A DNA stretch of 64,000 nt from Skeletonema tropicum (Eukaryota; Bacillariophyta; Thalassiosirophyceae; Thalassiosirales; Thalassiosiraceae). A program made the position numbers and the translations under genes. Positions within the stretch are counted from its first letter, which is position 1, and each line of letters begins with the position of its first letter. Location of the stretch: positions 1,798,001 through 1,862,000 of the forward strand of contig CM074128.1 of assembly GCA_037178625.1 (NCBI GenBank), read 5' to 3'. The notes under the pieces were generated by a model. It was given only the letters and a program-made list of their open reading frames with translations, had not been told where the DNA came from and searched no databases. Shown here piece by piece: positions 50,729-60,277 of this stretch.

Positions 50729-52296
50729 ATGAACAACCTCGGAACAGATGGTTCAGCCATTCCCTATAACCCACAACCAGGACAACATGCAGAAATTACC
50801 TACACGGAACTAATAGATCGAAGTGAGGAATATGGACACAACCCAACCCGTCCACTCGATTTCCCAACACCCTACGTTCGACGAGGACTCCGCACAAAAG
50901 TACTAGCATTTGATCCAAGTACGGGGGAACGCAAATTTGTACTTGCAATTCATCGGACAGAGTTTTTACAGGGTGGGGGTGTTGGTGCAACGGGTACACC
51001 GCCTCCTCCAGGTGCTCCCCAATATGCAACTACTACGCCTCCATCCTCGCCAAGACCACCGCAGTGGCCTCCATCTCCTTCTCCCGGGAGGAAGGGGTAT
51101 AGTTCTTCAATGCCGCCACCTCCACCGCCACAATTTTCATCCCCACCACCGGGACAAGATGATTTAGATCCTTCCTCCTACGTCGCCTACTGGCCCCAAA
51201 GACGTCTCCAGGATGCCATATATGGATGTGTCATAGCATGCGTCGTGCTAAGACGGCACGTCGGAAGTGCCGCCGACGATGCCGCCCGTGCTGCCGGATA
51301 CGAACCAGGTGATTTACGTGCACCAATAGTTTGGGAAATTACAAGTGATCTAGTGGCAATCAAACAGGTGGAGTGGAGAAGAGTTCATGCCATGCGTGGG
51401 AGATTGTTAGAAGATCCAATTAAGGAGATTGCTGCGATGCAATTGATTGGGAGTGAGCATCCGAATGTGCTGGGTAGTGTGGAAGTACTACAAGACAATG
51501 AACATTTATGGAGTGTTATGCCATTTTGTCGAGGAGGGGATTTGTTCGGTGTTGTATTAGAGGTGGCGGAGCGAAGACAGGAAAGAGAGGCTGAACTGGG
51601 ATCAGGAGGCATGTTGGAACCAGTCGCTAGATACTGGTTTCGGCAACTGCTATTCGGCTTGCATTATTTACAAACAAGAGGAATTTGTCATCGTGATTTG
51701 TCACTTGAGAATATTTTGGTAGATGTGAACCATTGTCTTGTTATTGATATGGGAATGTGTTTGAGGGTGCCTTATTACTGTCATCAGGATCCTAGAAGAA
51801 CATCCGATGTGACTGAAGGGGGAATGAGAAGATTAATCGTCCCCATGGGAACATGCGGGAAGAAAAATTACATGAGCCCAGAAATTTTTGCCAATCAGGA
51901 AAATTTTGATGGCTTTGCTGTCGACTTGTGGGCAGCTGGAGTCATTCTTTACATCATGGTGACTGGCTTTCCACCATATGATATACCAGCTATGAGCGAC
52001 GAGCGCTTTCAGTTGATTGCACAGAATTTATTGGGCGAATCAATTACGGGCATGGGAAAGTGAGTATAAACAAACGACCAAGGCGAACAGTTGTGATTTT
52101 CTTTTAACCTTCGTTGCTCACATCGTTTGTCTCTTTGACTTTTGCAGTCTACATATCAGATGAGATTGCGCATCTGCTGCAATGGATGCTTCAACCGAAC
52201 CCAGCTGAAAGGCCAACACTAAAACAGGTAATGATGCACGATTGGGTCATGAATGGAGAAGTAATGCCCCCACGAACCCAACGGAGAAGAATCTAA
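50729..52296 (+). CDS. Serine/threonine protein kinase with Pro-rich N-terminus
   Basis: Residues 1-90 are unique and 90-150 a Pro-rich linker. The kinase domain starts near 165. VAIKQVEW provides the ATP-binding Lys, ICHRDLSLENIL the catalytic loop, VIDMGMC stands where DFG is expected (Asp kept, Phe changed to Met), and GTCGKKNYMSPEI is the activation segment/APE region, followed by DLWAAGVILYIMVTGFPPYD. The Gly-rich loop is not obvious. An intron begins at 52060 (GTGAGT) and ends at 52147 (TTTGCAG). The second exon (ISDEIAHLLQWMLQPNPAERP) joins one base out of phase, so a one- or two-base indel is suspected near 52148-52160. About 490 residues. Resembles CAMK/SNF1-like kinases; targets unknown. 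Confidence 0.78.
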
Positions 52297-52345
52297 CAAA
52301 TCAATTGTGATCTTATAAATAATGAAAACCTTTTTCATTCTTGTA

Positions 52346-53830
52346 TCATATTCTTTGCGAGTTTAGTTTATGATAGTCTTTCATTCTACTTCTCTTACTC
52401 ACTGCCTGCAAGTATTCAGAGTCACTTTGCCGAGAATGAATTCTACGAGTATCTCCATCAGGTGAACGAAATTGGAATTTCATGATTGCCTCCAAAATGC
52501 CCTTGCTATCAAAGGCTTCGATCTGATTGTGGTTTACTTTTCCAGAATCAAGTGAATTGCGCTTGAGGAATTGAGCCAGGGTGCCAACAGAAGATGAGCG
52601 GCGACGTGTTGAATTAGTCGAGCTGCGACGATTAGGGGGTTCTGGACGATAATTCGTACTGTCATCTTCTGTCTGTGTTTCGGTCTGAGTAGTCTGCTCG
52701 AAGCTTTCATTTTCATCCGACCCATCCTCTTGATCATTTCGACGTCTCGAAGACGATGGTAGATCAGCTGCTGACATTATACCATCACTAGTCTCAACCT
52801 CGACTACAACTTCTTGATTCGCCAGTTGTAGATTCCTCTCAGTTTTTTTCTCGTACTGTGCAAAGATAGCTTGGAGTGATTTGGATACTTCATTGCAGCA
52901 CTTCGCTAAAATCTCTTCGTCGCGTTCAGAAAAGGGTTCAAAGCATGAGTTGTATCCTTTGTGGCTGTTGCTTGTCTTCTTCTTCTTGGCCATATCTCGC
53001 AACTCTCTTTCATTACCCTTTTTCTTGTTTACCATTTGTATCACACCAAGCAGCGAGTTGTCGTCTGCCAATACTGGATGGCAAAGTATAGTCCTCGTTC
53101 TGAAGCCAGTCCTCTTGTCAATGTCAGAATTGAAGCGATGATCTTTGTAGGCGTTGTGAATGTTTAGGCAGGCTTTGTTTGTGGCGCACCACCCTGCAAC
53201 CCCTTGTTTTGCTGGAAAGCGAATCTCTTTGAGCCGCGCGTGGCTTTCATTGTCACCTACCGGTTTGAAGTAGAGCTCCTGCGTTGATTCGTCATGAAGA
53301 AACAAAGCACACCTCTCTGCTAGAATGACCGACTTGAATGACTTCACTACAAGTCGTGTAATGGAATCAATCTCTCGACTCAATTGCGAACGCGCCCCAA
53401 GACGAAGCTCACGTGCGTATTGCTTCATCCTCTTCCGCTTCTCTTCGGCCTTTCGTCGGTCGATGTTGAAATTCAACATCTGGACGCCCTGCATTTTGCT
53501 ATCTTGACCGTCCAAGAACAAACTCCGTCGTTGTCGTTGCTGCGTCAGATGAGCTCGTGATTCCGAGAGCTTGGTAGGCGTAAAAATGGACGATTTACGT
53601 GTGGTGGTAGTACGACCGACTGCTGGAGATGCTGTCATCACCGTGCGCCGTCGTGCTTGTGAACGATCGGTGTCAACATTGTCGACGTAAGTTGTTCTAC
53701 CGAAAACTATTTGGAGTTTCCTCTTGCTGTCTTTTCGACACGAAGTGCAAGTGCGAGGACGTTCAAATTCCGAGAGAAACTTTGACGTCCATAGATCAAT
53801 TAGCTCGTTGTTGTAATTATCGAAATCCAT
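52346..53830 (-). CDS. GAF-domain protein (cyclic-nucleotide phosphodiesterase-type GAF)
   Basis: 494 residues from the ATG at 53828-53830 (a GTG precedes it). The N-terminal 150 residues are basic with many Ser/Thr and a CTSCRKD cluster. A helical lead (AEEKRKRMKQYARELRLGAR) enters a GAF domain at about 155-330: SVILAERCALFLHDESTQELYF, FPAKQGVAGWCATNKACLNI, DKRTGFRTRTILCHPV, LLGVIQMVNKKKG and FSERDEEILAKCCNEVSKSL. This is the PDE-type GAF, including an N-K-..-F-x-x-x-D-E equivalent for cyclic-nucleotide binding. The rest is acidic or Arg/Ser-rich and low-complexity, without a catalytic domain. It may be a cyclic-nucleotide sensor acting through partners. Confidence 0.82.
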   Translation of the reverse strand: MDFDNYNNELIDLWTSKFLSEFERPRTCTSCRKDSKRKLQIVFGRTTYVDNVDTDRSQARRRTVMTASPAVGRTTTTRKSSIFTPTKLSESRAHLTQQRQRRSLFLDGQDSKMQGVQMLNFNIDRRKAEEKRKRMKQYARELRLGARSQLSREIDSITRLVVKSFKSVILAERCALFLHDESTQELYFKPVGDNESHARLKEIRFPAKQGVAGWCATNKACLNIHNAYKDHRFNSDIDKRTGFRTRTILCHPVLADDNSLLGVIQMVNKKKGNERELRDMAKKKKTSNSHKGYNSCFEPFSERDEEILAKCCNEVSKSLQAIFAQYEKKTERNLQLANQEVVVEVETSDGIMSAADLPSSSRRRNDQEDGSDENESFEQTTQTETQTEDDSTNYRPEPPNRRSSTNSTRRRSSSVGTLAQFLKRNSLDSGKVNHNQIEAFDSKGILEAIMKFQFRSPDGDTRRIHSRQSDSEYLQAVSKRSRMKDYHKLNSQRI

Positions 53831-54208
53831 CACTGATGTGTTGAGATGAATTAAAGGTGCATTGCAAATGTGTTGGAGACGTTCTGGATGTCAACATCAA
53901 TGCAAGTGTCGTAGATGGAGCAGCAGAATTCCTGTGCAGGGTAGGCGGGCGGAAGTTTTAAATTTCGATAAAGAAAGCCGATTGAGAATTTTATTCGAAC
54001 ATGTGTTGATGACACCCTGCTGCATCGGAGGTGCTTCCCGCCCGAAACAACGCGTGTAGAAAGGGCCCAAAATATTGCTTTGAATTATACCTCCGCTCTC
54101 TATTTCTCGATTGGTGGCCATGCTTTGATTCTTCCAGACCATAGAGTCGTCAACTTCTTTTAGATTATGTAGTAAGCTGTGCTGTGGTGATGATGTATGT
54201 ATATCACT
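53831..54208. other. Intergenic, nothing recognised
   Basis: About 380 bp between two minus-strand genes, likely holding the GAF gene promoter and the 3'-distal flank of the hydrolase gene's neighbour. No supported ORF. Confidence 0.35.
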
Positions 54209-55057
54209 TCACGACCTCGGTGAAGCCGTCCGAAAGCCAAAGTCTCTTAAAGCAGCAGGAACACATTCAGGCACAATAACCGGAGGTCTCACCATCCCCC
54301 GCCGTGCTGACACATGCAAATCTAAAAACTCCACAAGTTTATCCACAAAGGCTCCAGTCGGTCGGAGCAACGCCTCAATATTGTTATGTCCCGACCCTTC
54401 CACCCAAAAGGGTTTTGCTCTCCATTGTTGTTGTATCGATAGAAACAGTTCCTCTCCATGCCAAAAGGGGACCACCTCATCTTGCGTCCCATGAACAATA
54501 AACACCGGACATCGGATATAAGGTGCATAGTCCACATTTGGGAATTTATCCCCGATGACATTGAATCTAAAATTGAACGCGACACGATACGCACTCAACA
54601 ACGGACTTTGTAATATCACACCAGCCACACTTCGTCCCTCCCTTGCCGTCTTGGCAGCCAAATAACACGTCGGGCCTGACCCAAGCGATCTCCCATACAG
54701 CACAATCTGCTCTGGTAGTAAATTCCTCACTTGTAGTAAATATTTATACGCCGCCTCAATATCAGCATAACACATCTCTTCCGAGGGTGTGCCCTGAGAT
54801 TTTCCATATCCCGTGTAATCATATGCCAATATATTGACACGTAACACTCGTGCTAAATCATTGAACCAATCGTATATCATGCCCAGGTCCTCGGCGTTCC
54901 CGTGGGAGAACAATATTGTCACTTGGGCATTCGGTCGTTCTATGAAGAAGGCTGGGATACGAGATCCAGCGTCGGTGTTGAGCCAGAAGTGTCGTGAGGG
55001 GTGGAGATATGTGGGTGTCGGCGGTTGGAAGAGCAGTGATGATATCATGTCCCCCAT
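54209..55057 (-). CDS. Alpha/beta hydrolase, ABHD17/ABHD13-like
   Basis: 282 residues with the complete fold. TILFSHGNAEDLGMIYDWF carries the oxyanion-side HGN motif, ILAYDYTGYGKSQGTPSE is characteristic of the ABHD17 group, and VLYGRSLGSGPTCYLA holds the nucleophile Ser in G-R-S-L-G. CPVFIVHGTQDEVVPF supplies the acid and EGSGHNNIE the His. ABHD17 enzymes remove palmitate from membrane proteins such as Ras and are themselves anchored by N-terminal Cys palmitoylation. Here the short N-terminus (MGDMISSLLFQPP) lacks the Cys cluster, so membrane attachment and substrate may differ. Confidence 0.9.
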   Translation of the reverse strand: MGDMISSLLFQPPTPTYLHPSRHFWLNTDAGSRIPAFFIERPNAQVTILFSHGNAEDLGMIYDWFNDLARVLRVNILAYDYTGYGKSQGTPSEEMCYADIEAAYKYLLQVRNLLPEQIVLYGRSLGSGPTCYLAAKTAREGRSVAGVILQSPLLSAYRVAFNFRFNVIGDKFPNVDYAPYIRCPVFIVHGTQDEVVPFWHGEELFLSIQQQWRAKPFWVEGSGHNNIEALLRPTGAFVDKLVEFLDLHVSARRGMVRPPVIVPECVPAALRDFGFRTASPRS

Positions 55058-56962
55058 GCTCGTTTATCTATGTCTATGTTGTATTTTATGAGTGTTTAAT
55101 GATGCTGGCAGTTATTCTTCGTGGAGAAACAGTTATTGGAACGTCTACAGGAAAAGAATCTTTTGTACTCCTACCCAGAGAGACCCATCAGAGGAGATAC
55201 AGCTATAATTATACTTATTTTTTCATGCCAATGCTACGTCAACCAAGTGATGCCATGGTCGTTGCTTGCATGCTTTGTGCCCGCGCCTTGCTTTGAGATG
55301 ATGTTCGTTGAGCGAGTTGTGATACGAACACCGCTGCGACACATTCTCATGAGAAAGAGAAATTTTCCAGGGAACACGGGTTCTAAGGCCTACGTAGGAA
55401 TTCAAATCTTCGTAGAACGTACATACTACCTGTAAGTCCTACCTAATGCTGCACTTTTTGACATCAACCATGAAGCTGCCGCTCCTACCGACGGCCCCAA
55501 CAATGCACACGCTTCAAATATAACCAATATACGCACCTATATCGCTCTCCATTACTATTGGGTATATTATGGAGGCGTTCCTTTGTCGAGGTAGATGCCG
55601 TCGTTGAGTTATTTTACTCGCCATCAACGATATGAAAATTGGTCATCTTCGTCCACCTGTGATATGATCCTTTTGGCAATGATACTCTGCACTACAAGGT
55701 CCCCTACTTTACATATCTCATCTGCAACATAGTATTGACTTCCGAGGTCGTGCCCCACGTATGAGAGTGCTCCCTCTATTTATTATTACCCAGGCGCACA
55801 TGTGATCGGATATGTGATGTTTCACATAATTAATATGCAACAATCAACCATATAAACAGTCCATAACAACAATACAAACACAATTCTTCAACTCACAACA
55901 TAAAAGAGGATGTCGGGGGGGTATACACGCTTCAGTAGCCGCAATATAGGTGTAGATGTCATATTTATCATGGTGTAGAGGCCTACATTTTTTTGTAATT
56001 TATTGTACCAAATAATATTTCATATTATCCGATTGAAAACACTACTCCAAACAATACCAATGTATATTATTACCGCAATGATTTGTTAGTTCTGTTTTGG
56101 ATGTGTTTTGGAATTATTGGTGGCTGTATACAACAATTGATGGTGGTTATTGTGCCCATTTGAGACGAGTTTTTTGTAATTATTGACTCGTCGCTTCAAG
56201 GAGACAATAAGACTCTTTTTATTAGGTTTATGCCCCCCAATCATCGCTCTATATCATATTATAACTGGGGCATAAGTTTCAGGGCTTCGTTCCTTCTGTG
56301 ATGCATCCTTTGGTGAGAGTGTCGGTCGCAACAAGGCGACAGGTGGCTTTTCATGATGGTGTGGCTAGATCACTTATATTCTTGGTGAATACGGTGATTA
56401 CTGTGGCGATAAGCATCACCTACGAATAATATATGTTTGGTTGTCGATTGAGAGGGGCAGGGCGGAGTGATGGCACACCCTACTGCCTCTCTTTTGGATA
56501 AATACGGCAGCGGCAGACTGTGTCGTCGAGGGGAAATTTCTAGCGATAAAATATGTCGACGAGAATTAATTCGACGTTATTGTATACTGGTGAACTTTTT
56601 TAGTAATGAACTACAATATGGGTGTAGAGTTCGCTGCCAAAAAATTTCACCAGTATATCAAGATGGGACATTATATCACCATAGGACGCAAGCACACCAT
56701 GGTGCCGGTGCTCCTCATCTTTGTGATGTTGAGTGGAGATGAAAAAGTGTTTGGCGATAGTTAGCCCGTCAAGAAAATATATTGATTTTTGCCTGTTTTG
56801 GTTAGTAAGAGTTAACAAATGTCGTAGCGATAGTCATATCACACGCTATGTACTATTCCTACGTTAATACTCCTACTTTTGAACTTAGACCGGGAGGCTT
56901 AGAACCCGTGGGAAATCAGCCCGCCCAGTGAGAGATTGTACAGACATAAAACATACATTAGG
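55058..56962. other. Gene-poor, AT-rich interval
   Basis: About 1.9 kb without a supported gene. Short frames, for example 56467-56742, have no recognisable product. A small inverted pair (TTATGCCCC near 56228 and GGGGCATAA near 56266) is present. The interval contains presumed mobile-element debris but nothing I can classify. Confidence 0.35.
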
Positions 56963-57530
56963 CTACCGCGCAAAAAAATTGCTCCAGGAGCATTTAGGTC
57001 CCGAGTTCGCTAGTAAAAAAGTGATTAGGAAGCACTTTAGTCACGAATTCCAACTCGAACTCGCACAAAATTCCTAGCAACCATGTCGACATATCCACTC
57101 CGTAGCCTGGTAAGTTTCTTGGTGTACTTGTGCACTAGAATAACCAGGTGTTATGTGATAGCATACATTATTGGCTGTCGATAGAGCCACTGGTCAACAT
57201 TGTAACTGCTGTATTCGTCCTGAAGTGGTTAATTAGCATGGGTCAGATGGGTTGTTTAGGCGATTTTACCCAGTGATTTTAACTAGTAAAAATGTTGAAA
57301 ATCACCCAGGAACAATTGAAGATAACTCAATGAGGACTAGATATAGATGGGTCATCCAAGGAATAATTATATTCGGATAGTGTTTAGTTTGGCATTCCCG
57401 ATCGCCTTTTTTGTCGAATGTGTATTATTGGCCATGGTGGAGGGGTGTGCTGACATGGTTGTAAGCTACTTTTGTGCGTGAGAGCGCGCTGGAACAATTT
57501 TTTGCAGGGAGCAATTTTTTTGCGCGGTAG
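56963..57530. mobile_element. MITE-like element with 23-bp terminal inverted repeats
   Basis: CTACCGCGCAAAAAAATTGC at 56963 continues for 23 bp to 56985 and is matched exactly in inverse at 57508-57530. The element is 568 bp with no coding capacity. It is flanked by a possible 4-bp duplication TAGG (56959-56962 and 57531-57534). Superfamily not determined. A central stretch is AT-rich. Classified as MITE from size, TIRs and absence of a gene. Confidence 0.75.
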
Positions 57531-57633
57531 TAGGTTGCATCGTCTCATCTCGTTGATGTTGTTCATTACTTATTTTATCTATGCAATTGTTAAAAATTGA
57601 AGTAATGTCGACTTGAGCCCAACCGGAGAAGAA

Positions 57634-59380
57634 CTAATCTCCATTACCTTTCTGTGCATCTGCTTTCTTATACATATCGATCAGTGACATTGTTGTCACC
57701 CACTCACGACTAATTTTGATGTTGAATAGGTGAGAAATGGAACGAGTCCTCCTCTCGCTTAACACTGGCACCACCTTGGCTCCTGCTATTGCCTCGAGGA
57801 AGTGGATTGGGATTGGGAGGAACAAAATTAGGATTGGGAGGTCCAAGCTGATAGCCATAATGGTAAGAACCTGATGAGCTGTCAGGATTGACAGGATTAG
57901 GACCAGCTTCAGGTGGTGGATTGTAAGACATATCGCAAGGAGGAGGAAGAGGAGGAGGAGGGCAATATGTCATGTTGCTAGGATATTGATGAGGTGGTGG
58001 AGGAGGATAAGGTGGGTATTGATATTGAGGTGGCAGCATTGTTAAGCCATCAGGAGTTGGATCCGGATTGGATTCATCATTTGGTCCAACATTCGCTTGG
58101 TACTGGTTTGATGTTTGATTCATTTGAGATGGAGGAGGAGGATACGGAGAGTAGTAGGGAGGAAAATGATAGCTAGGATCAAACGGTGGCATGCCGTTTT
58201 GAGGAGGCGGCATGTTCGGTCCTGGCGTTCCTTGTTCTTGGTGTGACGGAGTTGGCTGTTGAGGCCATGCTGCTGCCGACTCTGGAGGTGGAGGCATCCC
58301 GTATCCTCCAAAATCAGGATTTTGCGGGTATGCAAATGGTCCACCCCATGGCGAAGGCGGGGGAGGAGGCATCCCGTACCAATGAGGATCAGGCCCACCA
58401 TGACCTCCGTAAGGATTAGAGAATGCACTTTCCGGACTTGTCCCTACTTCATTGGAATCCGTCTTTCTCTTCTTCTTCTTTCTCTTGCCCTCATTACTCG
58501 ACGGAGATGTAAAATTGACCTGTTTCGAGGATGTTTGGTCATATCCATGAGGCATCTGAGGCAAGGCGGGCAAGTTATAAAAGTTTGGATCTGCCACATC
58601 TTGTGATGCCTTTTCTCCTGGTAGAGGACGCCTCATGCCTTCCAGTAACTCCGGCTTTCCTCTCAGAAAGAGTTCATGATAGTAAGCATTCCTATCAGGG
58701 CCTTCTTTCCTGATCCTCCTAAATCCCCATCCATTTGCTTGACGGATGAATGATTCAAACTTTGTCTGGGAAAAGTACTGTGGACAGATTGTGCGCATAA
58801 ACACATCTTTCTGCCGCACCTTCCAAGCTCTACCATGAGGCATCCATGCAATTGCATGGTGATTGTCGGGATTTGAAAGCATGTCATAGAGTTTCATAGG
58901 GAAATTAGTTTCGGTCGCCAGAGGTTTCCGAATCTCGACAAGCTTTCCATCCTCCAGTGAGGCAGAGGAAGGGGCCGACTGAAGTAGTCCATCGGATGGT
59001 AGCGCCTGTCGAGTGTTATTATCCTTGCTGCTAATGGTAATGGTGTCTTGATCGGCGGCGAGGTGTGTTTCGACTTGGGGCGTGTTGACTATTGGTGTTT
59101 TCGCCTGAGTGATGGCCTCTCCGACGGCTTGAGGCTGCAGAATTCCTGTTCCAATAGGCTGCTCTTGTGGTGGCGGTGGCGCATCCTTCTTCTCGCTCAC
59201 AACTTTACCGATGTCTTCTCTCTTCTGTCCAATGGCAACATTGCCCGACGTCTCAGTCAGGTGCGACGGCGCCTCTGCTGCGACATGTGGTGGCCCTCCA
59301 GTTGGCAGCGACTCTTGCGGAACATCCTCATTCTTAACAATGTCGACGCGTGGGCCCTTGTCGCCGGACGCCGACGACAT
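57634..59380 (-). CDS. Heat-shock-factor-type transcription factor
   Basis: The HSF DNA-binding domain lies at about residues 160-245: NFPMKLYDMLSNPDNHHAIA, WMPHGRAWKV, VFMRTICPQYF, KFESFIRQANGWGFRRI and YYHELFLRGKPEL. HSFs are strongly expanded in diatoms and most have this single DBD with no classic HR-A/B coil. The N-terminal 150 residues are polar with an APPPPQEQP stretch. The C-terminal half is a Pro/Tyr/Gln-rich, activation-type low-complexity region. The ATG at 59378-59380 is used because the frame upstream opens with GTG. The frame ends at 57710, but a one-base shift at AA 57712-57713 joins a well-formed tail (SREWVTTMSLIDMYKKADAQ) that stops at 57634, so the true C-terminus is probably there. 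Nuclear. Confidence 0.9.
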
Positions 59381-59901
59381 AATGATGCTCACAATTTAAT
59401 CTGCTGAGAGAAAGAGTGATACAACAAGCAACAACGAGAGAGAAAGTCCCATTGTAATGGCACGGCGAAAGATGGTTGGGGAGCGTCGTTGCACGATAAG
59501 CGATTGCGGTCCACGAGAAAGGGGGAAATCGGTGTTTCGGTAAAAAATCCCACCACCCGCCACAACACAACACACCATGTTGTTGTTGTTGTTGTAATGT
59601 CCATCCTGTGTCCTCGACCATCACCATAGCGGCCGCAATACATGGAATATTTACTTATTAAGACACTCACTAAAACAAAATATTGCATCGCCGTGGTGTC
59701 AGTTTCAACACCTACGGAGCGTCAAGACTTTCAATCTGACACATGCTTAGATGTGTCCGGTGGCCTTGGTGGAGGGTAGATGACATCGAAAGAATAGGAG
59801 GCTTAACCACCCAGCGTTGTGCCGCCTCCCATTGATATCAATACCAACATATCAATGGGATAAGAATAATAAGGAGTACGCATCATTCGGTGATGCGGGC
59901 G
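59381..59901. promoter_or_regulatory. HSF gene 5' flank
   Basis: It contains one arm of a long-range inverted repeat (about 59520-59640) with a GTT microsatellite (TGTTGTTGTTGTTG near 59580). A hairpin-forming inverted repeat (CCCATTGATAT at 59828-59838 and its complement at 59849-59859) is also present. The HSF promoter must lie here. No gene on the plus strand is supported. Confidence 0.45.
59520..59640. repeat. Left arm of a diverged long-range inverted repeat
   Basis: GGTGTTTCGGTAAAAAATCCC, less its final base, with its flanks is matched in inverse orientation at 62343-62432. Both arms proceed through a CA-rich segment to CACCAT..CGGCCGC. Overall identity is moderate, with small gaps. 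Confidence 0.55.
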
Positions 59902-60277
59902 TCACCAGGCCAAGCGATCTTCGGTAGAGACATGTTATTTGATATACCATTTCTTTGCGATTGGTTTGAAGTCTGAAGTGGGCAGGCGCCGTCAGCAGCT
60001 GGTGGATCGTTCCAATATACGACGATATACGTGAAAACAAGCGTCGATTTCCCTACGACTATACTGTCGGTCAGAAAGCCATGATCATCAAGGCAACTGA
60101 CGGGAGCCATCCTCCGAAGCCGGAGGATGTACATGAGGGTCCTTATGAGGTTAGTCAGTGTTTACGAATGGAACAGTGCGACTGCAACGAGGTGTTATTA
60201 ATGAGCGTCTCAATGTTCGAAGATTGACACCCTACTTCGAAAGCGACGGAGATGGGAGTTCTGTACATGAAGAATGA
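59902..60277 (+). pseudogene. Decayed Ty3/gypsy-type integrase C-terminal fragment
   Basis: Three reading frames in series encode the usual end of a Ty3-type pol polyprotein. First comes SPGQAIFGRDMLFDIPF. After stops and shifts, RENKRRFPYDYTVGQKAMII follows, then NGTVRLQRGVINERLNVRRL with a following TPYFE and a stop at 60275-60277. No reverse transcriptase, RNase H or LTR pair is recognisable nearby. It is therefore an old, truncated remnant with at least two frame breaks. Confidence 0.75.

Noticed and set aside
56467..56742. A 91-codon gene near 56.5 kb
   Set aside because: No start context, homology or splice support; it lies in an AT-rich interval between mobile-element debris.
2785..57858. 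Programmed +1 ribosomal frameshifting, as in Euplotes, to explain the many broken frames
   Set aside because: Where the two frames overlap, the coding character changes upstream of the stop codon rather than at it (for example near 10486 and 31954). There is no shared slippery codon-stop motif, and at least two sites need the opposite shift. Sequencing indels fit better.
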